Shown here: positions 44,591-55,493 of the stretch, piece by piece | Layout: every line of letters begins with the position of its first letter | Numbering within the stretch: position 1 is the stretch's first letter | Assembly: GCA_043228905.1 (NCBI GenBank) | Contig: JBHGNT010000007.1 | Location: 14,756,001 to 14,820,000 of the forward strand | Direction: 5' to 3' | Source: Azolla caroliniana | Taxonomy: Eukaryota > Polypodiophyta | Length of the DNA: 64,000 bases | Program-made: the position numbers and the translations under genes | Notes under the pieces: generated by a model | The model's database searches: none | The model's input: only the letters and a program-made list of their open reading frames with translations | What the model was told of the DNA's origin: nothing

Positions 44591-45720
44591 AGGAAGATTC
44601 CTGATGAAAAGGGCACATCAGTCATAGCTACAAGTGTAGAGGAGATCATGTTCATTTGTGAGCAGGCAAGCACAAATGTTGCAAGTGAAGAGTACACATG
44701 GGTTATCGACTTTGGTGCATCTTTCCATATAACTTCGTCGAGAGAGTGTTTCTCGACTTACACAACTTGTGATCATGGCTATGTAAAGATGGGAAACAAT
44801 GAGGAATGCAAGATAGTCGGCATAGGAAGTGTAAGCCTAATGACGTCGACAAGTTGTCAACTGACTCTAAGGGAAGTTCAACATGTCCCCGATATCATAT
44901 TGAATTTGATATCAATTGGAAGGTTGGATGATGAAGGCTATAGTGGTATCTTTCGAAACGACAAGTGGAAGTTCTGCTAAGGAAACATCATAGTGGCCTA
45001 AGCACAGAAAGAGGGCACACTGTATATGATGCATGGCCGACTGTGCTAGTCGGAAGTGAATGTGGCAGCCGACTCGAGTGGAGAGCTATGGTATAAAACA
45101 CTAGGCCACATGAGCGAAAAAGGGATGCATATCCTAGCTGACTAGGAACTTCTCTTAGAAGTGAAAGGAGTGCACTTGGAGAAGTGTGTCGTCTGCTTAG
45201 TCAGAAAGCAGAACAAAACTGCATTCCACTCAAGACCACCAAAGAGAAGAGAAGTTGCACTGGAACTAGTACACACAGATGTGTGCTATGTAGATGCTCC
45301 ATCACATCGAGGTGGACAGTACTTCATGACGTTCATTGATGACTACAATCGAAAGTTGTGGGATTTCGTACTAAAGTTGAAGGACCAAGTATTGTCATTC
45401 TTCAAGTAGTTCCAAGCAAGGGCTGAAAGAGAGTCAGGTCGGAAGTTGAAGACTGTCTTAACTGACAATGGTGGCAAATATAAAGGGCAGTTCAAAGAAT
45501 ATTGCAAGGCCCAAGGTATTCGAATCAAATACACAGTGTCGAAAACCCTTGAGTTGAACGGGCTTGCAGAGAGAATGAATCAGATGATCATGGAGAGAGA
45601 AGGAGCATGTTGTCGCATGCTAAACTGCCAAAACCTTATTGGGCTGAGGCGATGTATCAACTATTTATCTGATCAATAGGTCTCCCTTAGTACCATTGAA
45701 AGGTGATGTCCCACATAGGG
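44591..45720 (+). pseudogene. Copia protease and integrase (element K)
   Basis: Protease WVIDFGASFHITSS (DFGA). GAG-pre-integrase with LEKCVVCLVRKQNKTAF; integrase LVHTDVCYVD (first Asp kept), FIDDYNRKLWDF, TDNGGKYKGQ, NGLAERMNQ. Stops at about 44978, 45001, 45046, 45145 and 45406, frameshift near 45600. Confidence 0.85.
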
Positions 45721-47090
45721 TGTGGACAGGAAAGGATGTATCCTACCAACACCTGAGGGTGTTCGGATGTTTGGGGTATATGCATGTGGCTTAGGATCAG
45801 AGGTTGAAGCTCGACAGTAAGTCGAAACCATGCATATTCGTGGGATACTCAGAGAATGAGTTCGGCTATAGGCTGTAGGATTTAGTCGACAAGAAGGTAG
45901 CGAGGAGTTGGGATGTAGTCTTTTTGGAAGACAAGAAGATGGAGGATTGGAAGCAACAAAAGTCTCTCCCACTACAACCGACTTAAGGCCAAGTGAACCG
46001 ACACAATCAGTTGTTCGGAGATAGCCAGTCGGCAGAGCCGAATCCGAGTCGGTCAATTCGGAGCAACCGACAAATACAGATGAGTCGGGGTCGGTGGACC
46101 TATTGAAGTCGATCGAGCACTACGTTGCAATCGGCTAATCCTCAACGACCGATCAACACATATGAACCCGAGCCAAGAGTAGAGTCGGTAGAGAAATTCA
46201 GACTGGAGCCGACAACGGGTGGATGAAGATACCCACTCAAAGAAAGAAGAGCACCAACTACATATGCTAGTCAGTACATCCTCTTGACTCATGAAGGTGA
46301 AGTAGAGTGCTATGATGAAGCCACTGTCGATGAGCACAAGGAGAAATGGCAAAGTGCAATGCAAGACCTATGACCTAGTAGAGTTACTGAAAGGTAAAAG
46401 AGCACTCAGAAATAAATGCGTCTACAAGGTGAAGACTAGAGAAGTCGACAACACACCCAGATATAAAGACCACATAGTGGTGAAGGGGTTTCAACACAAA
46501 AAGGGTGTCGAATTTGACGAAATTTTTGCATTAGTCATAAAGATGACATTAATCAGAACTATTCTAAGCATAGCTGCTAGCATGTATCTGGAGATCGAAC
46601 AATTGGATGTCAAATCAACATTCTTGCACGGTGAGCTAGATGAAGAAATCTACATGCAACAGCTCGAAGCCTTTGAGGAGAAAGGGAAAGAGAGGTTGGT
46701 GTGTCGACTGAAGAAAAGCTTGTATGAGTTGAAACAAGCTCCATGCCAATGGTACAATAAGTTCAAGAGCTTCATGCTGGAACATAGGTTCCCGAAAACC
46801 CAGGTTGACCATTGTGTGTACGTAAAGAGGTATAATAAAGGTGACTTCTTAATTCTCGTATTATATGTTGATGACATGTTGATAGTCGGACAAGCCACAA
46901 AGAAGATCGTGAGCTTGAAGAAAGCATTAAGCAAGTCGTTTGCCATGAAAGATCTTGAACCGACTAAACAGATTTTAGGGATGCACATAGTTCGGGACAG
47001 AAAGCTGATAAGTCCAGTATGGGGGCAATAAGTTGATACATGAGTAATCCAGAAAGATCTTGAGAACGTTGTTGCGAAGATGCTCGCATG
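45721..47090 (+). pseudogene. Copia RT, partly deleted RNase H (element K)
   Basis: Linker, then RT: GKRALRNKCVYKVKTREV, QLDVKSTFLHGELDEEIYMQ, YVDDMLIVG (about 46866-46892), ILGMHIVRDRK. At about 47010 the reading jumps to YMSNP, which normally lies about 100 residues further on, so part of RNase H is deleted. Beyond 47090 homology fades. Confidence 0.82.
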
Positions 47091-47229
47091 CATGTGCTAC
47101 TTGAGCGGGACCACCGGGGCCACGAACCAGGGAGGACGTTCACGAATTTGTCCAAACGACGATGATGTGGATGTTACAGTCAAGGAAACCAATGTCACAT
47201 TTGAAAAAAACAAAGAGTTTTAGACTCAA
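47091..47229. other. Unassigned stretch between K and LTR fragment M
   Basis: Open on the plus strand but not recognised; probably a transposon junction. Confidence 0.3.
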
Positions 47230-47391
47230 GAAGAAGATTATATTGATAGTGATGATAATGATATCACATATTCAAACCCCCCTTTACACAAGCCTTACGA
47301 GGGTTTTTATAGGTCTATGCATGCTTCTAACATGCACAAAACCATGGGCTTGGACCCATGGTTTTTTGGGCACATGGTTTTTCTTGTGGCA

Positions 47392-47428
47392 TGCACAAAA
47401 CCATGGGCTTGGAACATGGTTTTGTGCA
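47392..47428. repeat. 14-bp perfect inverted repeat with 9-nt loop
   Basis: TGCACAAAACCATG at 47392-47405 and its complement CATGGTTTTGTGCA at 47415-47428. A related copy, with AAACCATGGG facing CCCATGGTTT, lies at about 47338-47364. Confidence 0.9.
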
Positions 47429-47503
47429 CACGGTTTTGTACGGTTTTTTTCCTATGCCTTTTGAATATGAAAAGAAATACATAACATTTAAAGTACTTGG
47501 TAA

Positions 47504-47562
47504 TAGCCCTAATGGTAAGATGAATATTTTCTATCTTGGAGGTGCAAGGTTCAAATCTTGCT
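47504..47562 (+). ncRNA. tRNA-like module in LTR M
   Basis: A-box-like TAGCCCTAATGGTAAG at 47504-47519, AAGAT/ATCTT hairpin in anticodon position, GGAGGTGCAA, and B-box GGTTCAAATC at 47548-47557. Antisense to the LTR and upstream of its TATA box. Confidence 0.6.
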
Positions 47563-47733
47563 TGCACCCCTCTATATGCACTCGAATGCCACTAGGCCCT
47601 AGGATAATTTTCATATTTATAATCGTTTGTGTAATGTGCGTGGAACTATACTATTTCACAATTTCTCCCATTGGACACGCAACCTCACGACAATGCAGTC
47701 GTCTAGGTGCGGAACAATCTCAACACTCTTTTG

Positions 47734-48005
47734 TTAGGAGATTGTTAATAGATGCAATGAAGAAGATTGATCGCAACTAGAAACAGAATCAAGAAGGAAG
47801 ATCAACAAGAACGCAAGAGAGAGAGAGACGTTAGGCACAAGATGAACTATATTTGCAACAACCAAAAGGCTAGGTTACAAAGTCAGTTTATATACTAACT
47901 AACTTAGGGCGACTGCCCTTCTCACTATTTACATAAATAGCCTAAACCTAGTGTGTACAAAGGGAGACAATGTGAATACGTTCATTAGAGACCCGTATTC
48001 AACAC
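47734..48005 (-). repeat. Element L 3' LTR (272 bp)
   Basis: Minus strand TGTTGAATACGGG ... CTCCTAACA. TATA box AGTATATAAACTG near 47895. ACAGGGGAG directly upstream (48006-48014) is the polypurine tract. Confidence 0.85.
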
Positions 48006-48229
48006 TCCCCTGTAATGGGTGTATACATCGAAAATTTGTAGATCAAAATAAATGTACAATACAGATTGATACAAGATTTTTCGAACAAATGGAAAATTTC
48101 GTTCGAGTCGGTGAGCTTCGACAACAAAAGGGTGAACTGGGTGAGATTGGGAAAACTAAGACCGAGCTTCGAGCTGTCGAAGTCGACTGTTCGAAAAACA
48201 TCCTGAGTATCCGACTTAATGAGACTGAT

Positions 48230-48443
48230 TCTTAGTTACGCCCATCTGGTGTCGTCGGGATCGGAATCAATCCGTCGAAAGACATTTGGTCATCCCATCT
48301 GCGACATTTTCGGATGTAGATATCGAGGCCGATTTTTCCTAAGATTACGCAGTCCCAAACAAAGTGATATTGAACGTCCATATGGTTGGAGACGTTGTGA
48401 TGAACCGGATTTTTCGACATAACAACATCACCATGACTATCAC
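48230..48443 (-). pseudogene. Copia RNase H C-terminus (element L)
   Basis: Minus strand NHMDVQYHFVWDCVILGKIG, the counterpart of the usual KHIDIRYHFIRE motif at the end of copia RNase H. The rest is lost to element H. Confidence 0.7.
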
Positions 48444-48875
48444 TGTCAGGAACAATACTACGATAGAGAAGGAATTAGTACTAAAAGAAGTATTAGTACT
48501 AAGAGAGGTGAAGAACTCTCGAGAGAAGGAAAGAGTGAGTGAGAGGGAGGGACAGAGAGATCGATCGATCGAGAGAGTGTGATGATAAGAAAAGATATAT
48601 ATTATGTGAAGAAAATGTACAGTAGCTAGGAGGCTTAAGACTGGCGTTGAATCGATTTGGTTCGAAATAATGCCTTGTGCCTCCTTTTATAGTGTTCTAA
48701 AGAATACTCCTGAAGTTTCAAGAATGTTCCAGAGAAATCTGGAATATCCATCAATTTTCTATAATAAAACATAAATGAAAATAATATTTTATGTATTACA
48801 ATGTATAGTCTAATGGTCGAGAGCTCGACCCATGTAGTATAAGGTCATGGGTTCGCGTCTTTCCATATCATGACA
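48444..48875 (-). repeat. Element H 3' LTR (432 bp)
   Basis: Plus-strand edges TGTCAGG and CATGACA (TGTCA/TGACA inverted). Minus-strand TATA box ACTATAAAAGGAGG near 48695. Directly right, the polypurine tract AAAAGGGGGATAG (48876-48888). Confidence 0.8.
48806..48864 (+). ncRNA. tRNA-like module in the H LTR
   Basis: A-box-like TAGTCTAATGGTCGAG at 48806-48821 and B-box GGTTCGCGTC at 48850-48859. Antisense to the LTR, within about 70 bp of its 5' edge and upstream of its TATA box. Confidence 0.55.
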
Positions 48876-48888
48876 CTATCCCCCTTTT

Positions 48889-50492
48889 AAAACGACGAGT
48901 GTAACGAGTCGTTTTGGATTGAGGACTCGGTTTGTCTGGATATTGACGATGGAAGTATTCAAGAGGAGCACGAGCATTGGTGACATTCTCTATCGGTTCC
49001 CAAGTACGCTCGTTGGGACTATATCCTAGCCAGTCAACTAGATAGTAGAGCTTGTTGCGAACAAGCTTGGAATCAAGGATGGCGGCAACCTCGTACTCAG
49101 GTCCATCTTCAAGCTCGATCGGGGGTGGAGGCTGTGTAATACGTCCTGGAATGGTGCTTTCTTGATAGGGTTCGAGGAGAGAACTATGAAACACCGGATG
49201 TATCCGAAGTTGTGGAGGTAGATCAAGACAAAAAGCGACATCATTAATCTTTCCGATAATACGGAAAGGACCTAATCGCCGATAATCCAACTTCTCGCAT
49301 GGGCGAGTAGTCTTGATGTGTCATCGGAGTAGCCATACCCAATCTCCAATGTTAAAACTAGATGGGAGTCGATGACGATCCGCATAAACCTTGTGTGTTT
49401 GTTGAGCTTGTTGGAGATGAGTAGATAAATCCGCTTGTATCTTGCGTAACCTCTCCAAACGATCCTTTGCGCAAGGATTTGTGGACACCTCTGGGTTTCA
49501 AGTACACACCACCGGGGGTGACATCCCGTATAAGCATAAAATGGCGTAACTTTCGTGGATGCATGGATAGAGTTGTTATACGCAAATTCGGCGAAGTGGA
49601 GAATATCTGCCTAGTCATCCTGATGATAGCTGAGAAAGCACCGCAGATACTGCTCCAGCATTTGATTGGTTCGTTCGGCTTGGCCGTCGGTTTGTGGGTG
49701 GTAGCCGGAGGAGAGGTTACAAGTGACCTTGAGCATGTTAAAAAGGTGCTTCCAGAATTTTGACACGAACTGGAGTCCACGGTCGCTGATGACACTATCG
49801 AGAAGTTCATGATGCCGACATACTTCACGCATGACAATTTCGGCAATGTCTTCACTGGAGATCTCCTTAGTACATGGCAAGAAATGAGCCATCTTCGTAT
49901 ATCGATCGACCACCGTTAGAATCGCATTGAACCCCTTAGAGACTGGAAGATCAGTGATGAAGTCTAGAGCAATGGATTGCCACGGCTTGCTTGGAATTGG
50001 TAATGGTTCTAATAAACCATATGGATGATGCCTTGGCATTTTCGCTCTGCAACATGTATCACAAGTCCGAACAAAATCCTTGACAAATTGTCACATACAG
50101 GGCCACCAGAATGATCGTTGTACTAAATGTAGTGTTTTAGTACTACCAAAATGCCCTACTGTATATGTGTCATGATAGTTTTGTACTACTTGAAGGCGGC
50201 AAGAACCATTAGGAACATACAAAAGTTCTTTAAAGAAGAGTAATCCATCATGGTATTTGAATTGCCGATAGTCCGTACCTGGTGGTTGCGACTGTGAACA
50301 CGACGTTCGAGAGGGATCAATTTGTGCTAGTATAGCTTGGGCGAACGCATCTGTCTTCAAGTCTTCGCGTATGGTATCGATAACGTGGGAATCCATCGGC
50401 ATGTCAAAGATCCATGGGCCGGTCCCAAGATGACTTGTTTTTGGTTATCGAAAGCTGGCTCGCCGGGACGGGGTGCTAGGTACGAACGCCGT
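48889..50492 (-). pseudogene. Chromovirus integrase and chromodomain (element H)
   Basis: Integrase joins the new DNA to the host; the chromodomain is thought to steer insertion to marked chromatin. Zinc region GHFGSTKTLHLVQRSFWWP and CDTCCRAK, core LDFITDLPVSKGFNAILTVV, ISDRGLQF, HPQTDGQAERTNQ. Chromodomain at about 49098-48940: EYEVAAILDSK ... YYLVDWLGYSPNERTWEP, with the aromatic positions Y, W (DWLGY) and the second W kept, as in canonical chromodomains. Stop at about 50095 and a frameshift near 49450. Confidence 0.9.
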
Positions 50493-51161
50493 TGTCGTGC
50501 CTTTCGGCTCCGGATCGTTGCGTGAGTCGGGTGGGAACCGCCGAGGTTTTGGACTAGGAGAAAGAAGAATATGAGATGAGGCTAGTAATGAATATATTAT
50601 TAGAAAGATATAAGAAACTTGTGAATCCCACAAGTATAGATTATATTATTTTCGTGAATCCCACGATTATATTAATCGGTTGGTGTTTTCGGAAATATAT
50701 CCAATTTCCAAATATTTCACACACAATTACATTGTGCTCCTCATCCTTATATAGAGATGAGAGAGTCTTTTGCAACCCATGCTTTTTCTCTAACTATAGA
50801 CCCCATGCTTTTCCTATAGATAGACTATATGCTTTATCTAAAGTGATCATGTTTTTTTTCTAACTTGTGCGTTTTTTATCATGCACGCTAGATGTGTATG
50901 TGTAGCTTTTTCTTTTGTTATGCGTTTTTCTAATGTTTATCCTAGCGTGAATTTACCTTTCTATGTGGGACATCTATGCTTTAACACTAATGAAATGCTA
51001 GTGTAATGGTAAGACATTACATTATTAACATGGAGGTGCAAGGTTCGAATCTTGCCCTATGCATGTTTCATTTATTTTGCTATTTTCTTCTATTTCTTCA
51101 TTTTTTATTGAATCTAATACTATATACGTTTTTCACGTAGTGTACAAAATACACTACGACA
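50493..51161 (-). mobile_element. Solo LTR N (E-like family, 669 bp)
   Basis: Minus strand begins TGTCGTAGTGTA and ends GGCACGACA, as in element E. 4-bp target duplication CCGT (50489-50492 and 51162-51165). Minus-strand TATA box TATATAAGG near 50745. Left after recombination between the two LTRs of an E-like element inserted in H between RNase H and integrase. Confidence 0.92.
50999..51056 (+). ncRNA. tRNA-like module in solo LTR N
   Basis: A-box TAGTGTAATGGTAAG at 50999-51013, GGAGGTGCAA, B-box GGTTCGAATC at 51042-51051, T-arm-like stem GCAAG/CTTGC. T-runs follow within 30 nt. Antisense to the LTR. The best tRNA match of the set. Confidence 0.65.
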
Positions 51162-51165
51162 CCGT

Positions 51166-52500
51166 GAAGTCGAAACGCGTGAGGAAGTGGGCCCACCGAG
51201 CTTGACGTCGATTCAACACACGAGCATCCTGAAAGTAGGCAAGGTTCTTGTGGTCACTAAATACGGTGACCGGATGAGAGGATCCCTCCAGAAAATGCCT
51301 CCATTGCATAAAAGAATCCACTATTGCCAATAGCTCCTTATCATGAATTTCGTAGTTGATTTCAGCGGCGTCAAACTTGCGTGAGTGAAAAGCCATAGGA
51401 TGTAGCTTCTCATCATTCCCCTGTTGTGACAGAATGCTCCCCAATGCAAAATCCGATGCGTCAATTCGATAATAAATGCTTTTTCCGGATCGACATGAGC
51501 TAGAATTGGAGCCGATGTAAATGCCTTTTTAAGACTCTCGAAAGCCACGTCCGTTTCTTCAGACCAAATGAACAGTTGTCCCTTCCTGGTAAGTTGTGTG
51601 AGAGGTAGAACGATCTTTGAGTAATCTTATATGAACTTCCGGTAAAAATTGGCAAAGCCTAGGAAGCATTGCACATCCCGCACCGAACGTGGAGTCTGCC
51701 ATTCTACCACCGTTTTGACCTTAGCTGGGTCCATGGAGATGCCTTCTGACGAAATGATGTAGCCAAGAAATTCCACTTGGTTGCACTCGAAACTACATTT
51801 TTCCAGCTTTGCATACAGACCATGTTCTCGAAGTCGTTTTAGTACTAATAGTACATGAGAATCATGTTCTTCTTGGGTCTTTGAATAAACCAGTAGATCA
51901 TCCAAATAGATGATCAAACAATCATCCAATAGATCTCGGAATATATCATTAGCCATGTGCTGGAAGACTGCCGGTGCATTAGTGAGGCCGAACGGCATGA
52001 CCGTATACTCGAAGTGCCCATATCTGGTGCGAAACGTCGTCTTCCATTCGTCTCCTGGTCGGATCCGTACGAGGTTATATGCTCCCCGTAAGTCGATCTT
52101 CGTGAAGAACCTGGCACCATTGATCCGTTCTAAAAGACTTGAGATAAGGGGAAGAGCATACCTATTCCTGATTGTAACCTTATTCAGGCCACGGTAATCT
52201 ACAACAAGACGAAGCGATCCATCCTTTTTCTTGATGAAGAAAATGGGCGCGCCGGTTGGAGATTTCGAATGTCGGATGAAACCATTTTCCAAATTCTCCT
52301 CTATATAGGCCCGAAGGACTTCCAGCTCGGTTGGTGACAAATTGTAGATCGGTCCCCATGGCAGCTCTTTTCCCGGTTGTAAATCGATGGGTCAATTGTA
52401 CGGTCGATGATGAGGAAGTGTGTTGGCTTGTACTTTATCGAACACATCGGCGTAATGACGATACCTCTCGGGAAGTTGAACAGTGGATCCTTCTTTAGTG
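51166..52500 (-). pseudogene. Chromovirus RT and RNase H (element H)
   Basis: [35 protein letters not shown], catalytic YLDDLLVYS near 51910; connection [12 protein letters not shown] then a stop. RNase [43 protein letters not shown]. Frame broken near 51450 and 51630. Cut at 51162 by solo LTR N. Confidence 0.9.
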
Positions 52501-52565
52501 GTGTTGGAGGGGTTTACTGATATTGCAAAGAGGAACATTTCCTCCTTGTGCCCTTCTTTACACAA

Positions 52566-53015
52566 CTAACGTAGCGAAATGGTTGCCATCTTCTGAGTTG
52601 ACCCTTGGGTTTGTCGACACTGGATTTCTCTTGTTCTCCAATCTATGTTTGGGTTATGTAACTCGAACCACGGTAATCCTAAAACTATGGGATGTTCTGG
52701 GATACTAACAATATTAAATGATACTATACATGCTAAGTTATCTAGGACAATATTAATGGGCTCTGACTCTTCTATGATATTTCCGGAAGCAATGGGACGT
52801 CCATCAATGACTACTACAAAGGCTGGACACTGGAGTTTTCTTAGGGATATCTTATGAGCTTGAGCAAATTTCTTATCCATAAAGCAAGAGTTAGCTCCGG
52901 AATCTAGGAGTGCTAGGACATGTACTGGAGGGGTACTTTTAGTACTAACTATTACTTGGGCTACGAACACATCACTAACTTGCTTAGAGGGAATGGAACC
53001 ACTAATGGGCTGCAC
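52566..53015 (-). pseudogene. Chromovirus protease (element H)
   Basis: Retropepsin-like domain with VLALLDSGANSCFMDKKF (active-site D-S-G) and PIVLGLPWFELHNPNIDW. The gag portion upstream is absent: sequence identity ends at the start of element P. Confidence 0.85.
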
Positions 53016-53028
53016 AGATCTAGGGCCG

Positions 53029-53583
53029 TGTTGGGAGACAGGTCCCTCCGAATGGGAAGAGAGAAGAACAGTGCCGATGAACAGCCTCGGCCGAAACCGG
53101 ATGAGGAGTACCCGGCTACGGAGAGCCGGATGACGCAGACCCGGTGAGAAACAGATGAGGAGTACCCGGCTACGGAGAGCCGAATGGTGAAGACCCGGTG
53201 AGATCCGGATGAGGAGTACCCGGCTGCGGAGAGCCAGATGGTGCAGACCCGGTGAGATCCGGATGAGGAGTACCCGGCTACGGAGAGCCGGATGGTGTAG
53301 ACCCGGTGAGAACCGGATGAGGAGTACTCGGCTACGGAGAGACGGATGGTGTAGACCCGGTGAGAACTAGATGAGGAGTACCGGGCTACGGAGAGCCGGA
53401 TGGTGCAGACCCGGTGAGAACTGGATGAAGAGACATATTAGTTAATATGTTTCTGAGAGTCCATCGAGGCTATATTTGTAAATAGCCGAAAAGTCATATT
53501 AGTATAAATATGACTTAGGGCAAACTTTTAGTAAAACTATTGTTGTCATTTTCTTGTTGAGGCAAGAAGAAGAGAGAGCACGT
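53029..53583 (+). repeat. Element P 5' LTR, left part
   Basis: Begins TGTTGGGAGACAGGTCCCTCCG. Contains about six copies of a 54-bp unit between 53092 and 53430, then AAGTCATATTAGTATAAATATG (TATA region). Ends ACGT, the target duplication of F. Confidence 0.9.
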
Positions 53584-54047
53584 TGTCACATTATTACGCG
53601 CGTGCGTGTAGAAGGGCGGGACCACGGGGGTCTTGGACTAGGGAGTGGAGGAGAAAGATTAGCTCAAGAGGAGAAGAGAACGAATATGATATTATGATAG
53701 AAGAAGAAGATGCAATCAAGATACTCAACAAGAAGTTCTATTAAGAAATGAATGATTACAACAAAATGGTGGCCGCCATGGCCGCACCAAATGACTATAT
53801 GAAAAACCCTAAATGAAAACCCAAGAAGAAAACCCTAACCGAACCCTAACGCTCAACCTATGTGGTATACCTCGCACACTCAAAATAGGCAACCCCCACA
53901 ATGGTGCCTTCTCTCTCCTTTTATAGCACAAGGAGGGAAGACCGCTTACAAAGGTGAGACTAAAATATCCCCTTTCATTCAAAGGGGATATTTGCCTTGA
54001 TTTGGGGGAGGGTGAGATTGATGGCCCCTTAACTCCCACCTCCTCAC

Positions 54048-55198
54048 TATTGGGAAACAGGTCCCTCCGGATGGGAAGGAAGAAGAACAATGCCGATGAA
54101 CAAACTCGGCTGAGGCCGATAGCCCGGTATGAAACCGTATGAGGAGTACCCGGCTACGGAGAGCCGGATGGTGCAGGCCCGGTATGAACCGGATGAGGAG
54201 TACCCGGCTACGGAGAGCCGGATGGTGCAGGCCCGGTATGAACCGGATGAGGAGTACCCGGCTACGGAGAGCCGGATGGTGCAGGCCCGGTATGAACCGG
54301 ATGAGGAGTACCCGGCTACGGAGAGCCGGATGGTGCAGGCCCGGTATGAAACCGTATGAGGAGTACCCGGCTACGGAGAGCCGGATGGTGCAGGCCCGGT
54401 ATGAACCGGATGAGGAGTACCCGGCTACGGAGAGCCGGATGGTGCAGGCCCGGTATGAACCGGATGAGGAGTACCCGGCTACGGAGAGCCAGATGGTGCA
54501 GGCCCGGTATGAACCGGATGAGGAGTACCCGGCTACGGAGAGCCGGATGGTCCAGGCCCGGTATGAACCGGATGAGGAGTACCCGGCTACGGAGAGCCGG
54601 ATGGTGCAGGCCCGGTATGAACCGGATGAGGAGTACTCGGCTACGGAGAGCTGGATGGTGCAGGCCCGGTATGAACCGGATGAGGAGTACCCGGCTACGG
54701 AGAGCCGGATGGTACAGACCCGGTGAGAACCAGATGAAGAGACATATTCGTAAATATGTTTCTGAGAGCCCATCGAGGATATATTTGTAAATAGCCGAAA
54801 AGTCATATTAGTATAAATATGACTTAGGGCAAACCAATTGTTGTTGTTGTTGTCATTTTTTTTTTCTTTGTTGGTGCAAGAAGAAGAGAGAGCACGTAAT
54901 AGTGTACAGAGAGAGAGAGAGAGAAAGAGGTCGTTGCCTCTGTTGTAACCGCCGCCTGTGGCGAAGATCTGTGAGCACGAGGTCGTTGCCTCAGTGAACT
55001 CACTGTTGTACATTCCCACATAGTGACAATTTGCAGCCTGTGGGCTGCCGTGGTTTTTCCCTCCTTGGGTTTTCCACGTAAACCTCCTGTGTACCTTCCT
55101 CTCCTTTGAGTTGTGTTTTTCGTTTCCTGTTTTCTGTGTATGAAAAGAATCTCGGTTGTGGCCGAGCTTTGTGCATAAGGAGCGTTGAGTTCCTGTCA
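54048..55198 (+). mobile_element. Solo LTR J (copy 1), P family
   Basis: 1151 bp with target duplication CTCAC (54043-54047, 55199-55203). Holds about 11 copies of the 54-bp unit where P has about six. U5 hairpin CTCGG/CCGAG at 55151-55166. The first dinucleotide is TA instead of TG. Confidence 0.92.
54126..54725. repeat. 54-bp minisatellite in J copy 1
   Basis: About 11 units, each containing GAGGAGTACCCGGCTACGGA. 54 is divisible by three, so long repetitive frames are open (EEYPATESRMVQARYEPD on plus); these are not genes. Confidence 0.9.
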
Positions 55199-55493
55199 CT
55201 CACAAACAACTAGGTACCTATGTACCGCATAGTACCTCTCTCTCTCTCTCTCTCGCGTGGATGTGCGTACAACCACATCACCTTTATACCTTTATTACTG
55301 TTACAAATACATTATGTATGTGTGCAACGTTGCACATCGCTCTTTGGCTCTCGTTGCTCGGGTTTCCGCTTGTGGACGAAAATCTTCACGACATCCGCCC
55401 CCACCTAACCGCACATCCTCCGGTGGTGTTTCGCCGCGCCGTCCTTCGTCCCGCGCTTGCCTCTCGAAGGCTTGACCCGACCGTCATCGTCGG

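Larger units (their letters stand above)
43125..47090 (+). mobile_element. Element K: decayed copia with a gag inversion
   Basis: 5' LTR, mutated PBS, gag, protease, integrase, most of RT; then a deletion, and no 3' LTR in the window. Gag is homologous to that of element C. LTR start TGTTAGGAATATGTCCCTCCC shares the B/C/P terminus. Confidence 0.85.
47230..47692 (-). repeat. LTR fragment M (E-like family)
   Basis: Minus-strand LTR beginning TGTCGTGAGGTTGCG at 47692, sharing TGTCGT with E and N. Minus-strand TATA box CTATAAAAACC near 47310. Contains an antisense tRNA-like module and a 14-bp perfect inverted repeat. The left boundary is uncertain and probably truncated. Confidence 0.55.
47734..48443 (-). 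mobile_element. Element L: 3' end of a minus-strand copia
   Basis: 3' LTR at 47734-48005, polypurine tract, 3' UTR and the RNase H end. Cut on the right by the LTR of element H. Confidence 0.8.
48444..53028 (-). mobile_element. Element H: chromovirus (Ty3/gypsy with chromodomain), minus strand
   Basis: From right to left: protease, RT, RNase H, solo LTR N inserted, integrase, chromodomain, polypurine tract and 3' LTR. Gag and 5' LTR are missing where element P begins at 53029. Several frameshifts and stops. Confidence 0.9.
53584..55393 (-). repeat. F LTR 1 (654 bp) with nested solo LTR J
   Basis: 3' LTR on the minus strand: TGTCGTGAAGATTTTC at 55393 to ATAATGTGACA at 53584. Minus-strand TATA box GCTATAAAAGGAG near 53925. 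J is inserted at 54048-55198. Directly right, minus-strand GGTGGGGGCGGA is the polypurine tract (55394-55405). Confidence 0.9.

Noticed and set aside
50999-51056. Functional tRNA gene
   Set aside because: D- and T-arm signals are good, but the acceptor stem and anticodon arm do not pair properly; kept as tRNA-like only.
53092-53430. CRISPR-like regular repeats
   Set aside because: Units are contiguous with no unique spacers, lie in an LTR, and the DNA is plant nuclear.
53584-54046. 463-bp direct repeats as the complete F LTR
   Set aside because: The right edge lacks a polypurine tract. Adding the next 190 bp gives TGTCGT...TGACA ends, a polypurine tract and the ACGT target duplication; 463 bp is only the part left of solo LTR J.
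54129-54790. Long overlapping plus and minus frames with 18-residue repeats (also at 58401-59062, and the 406-residue minus frame)
   Set aside because: They arise from the 54-bp repeat, whose length is divisible by three. They lie in a solo LTR.
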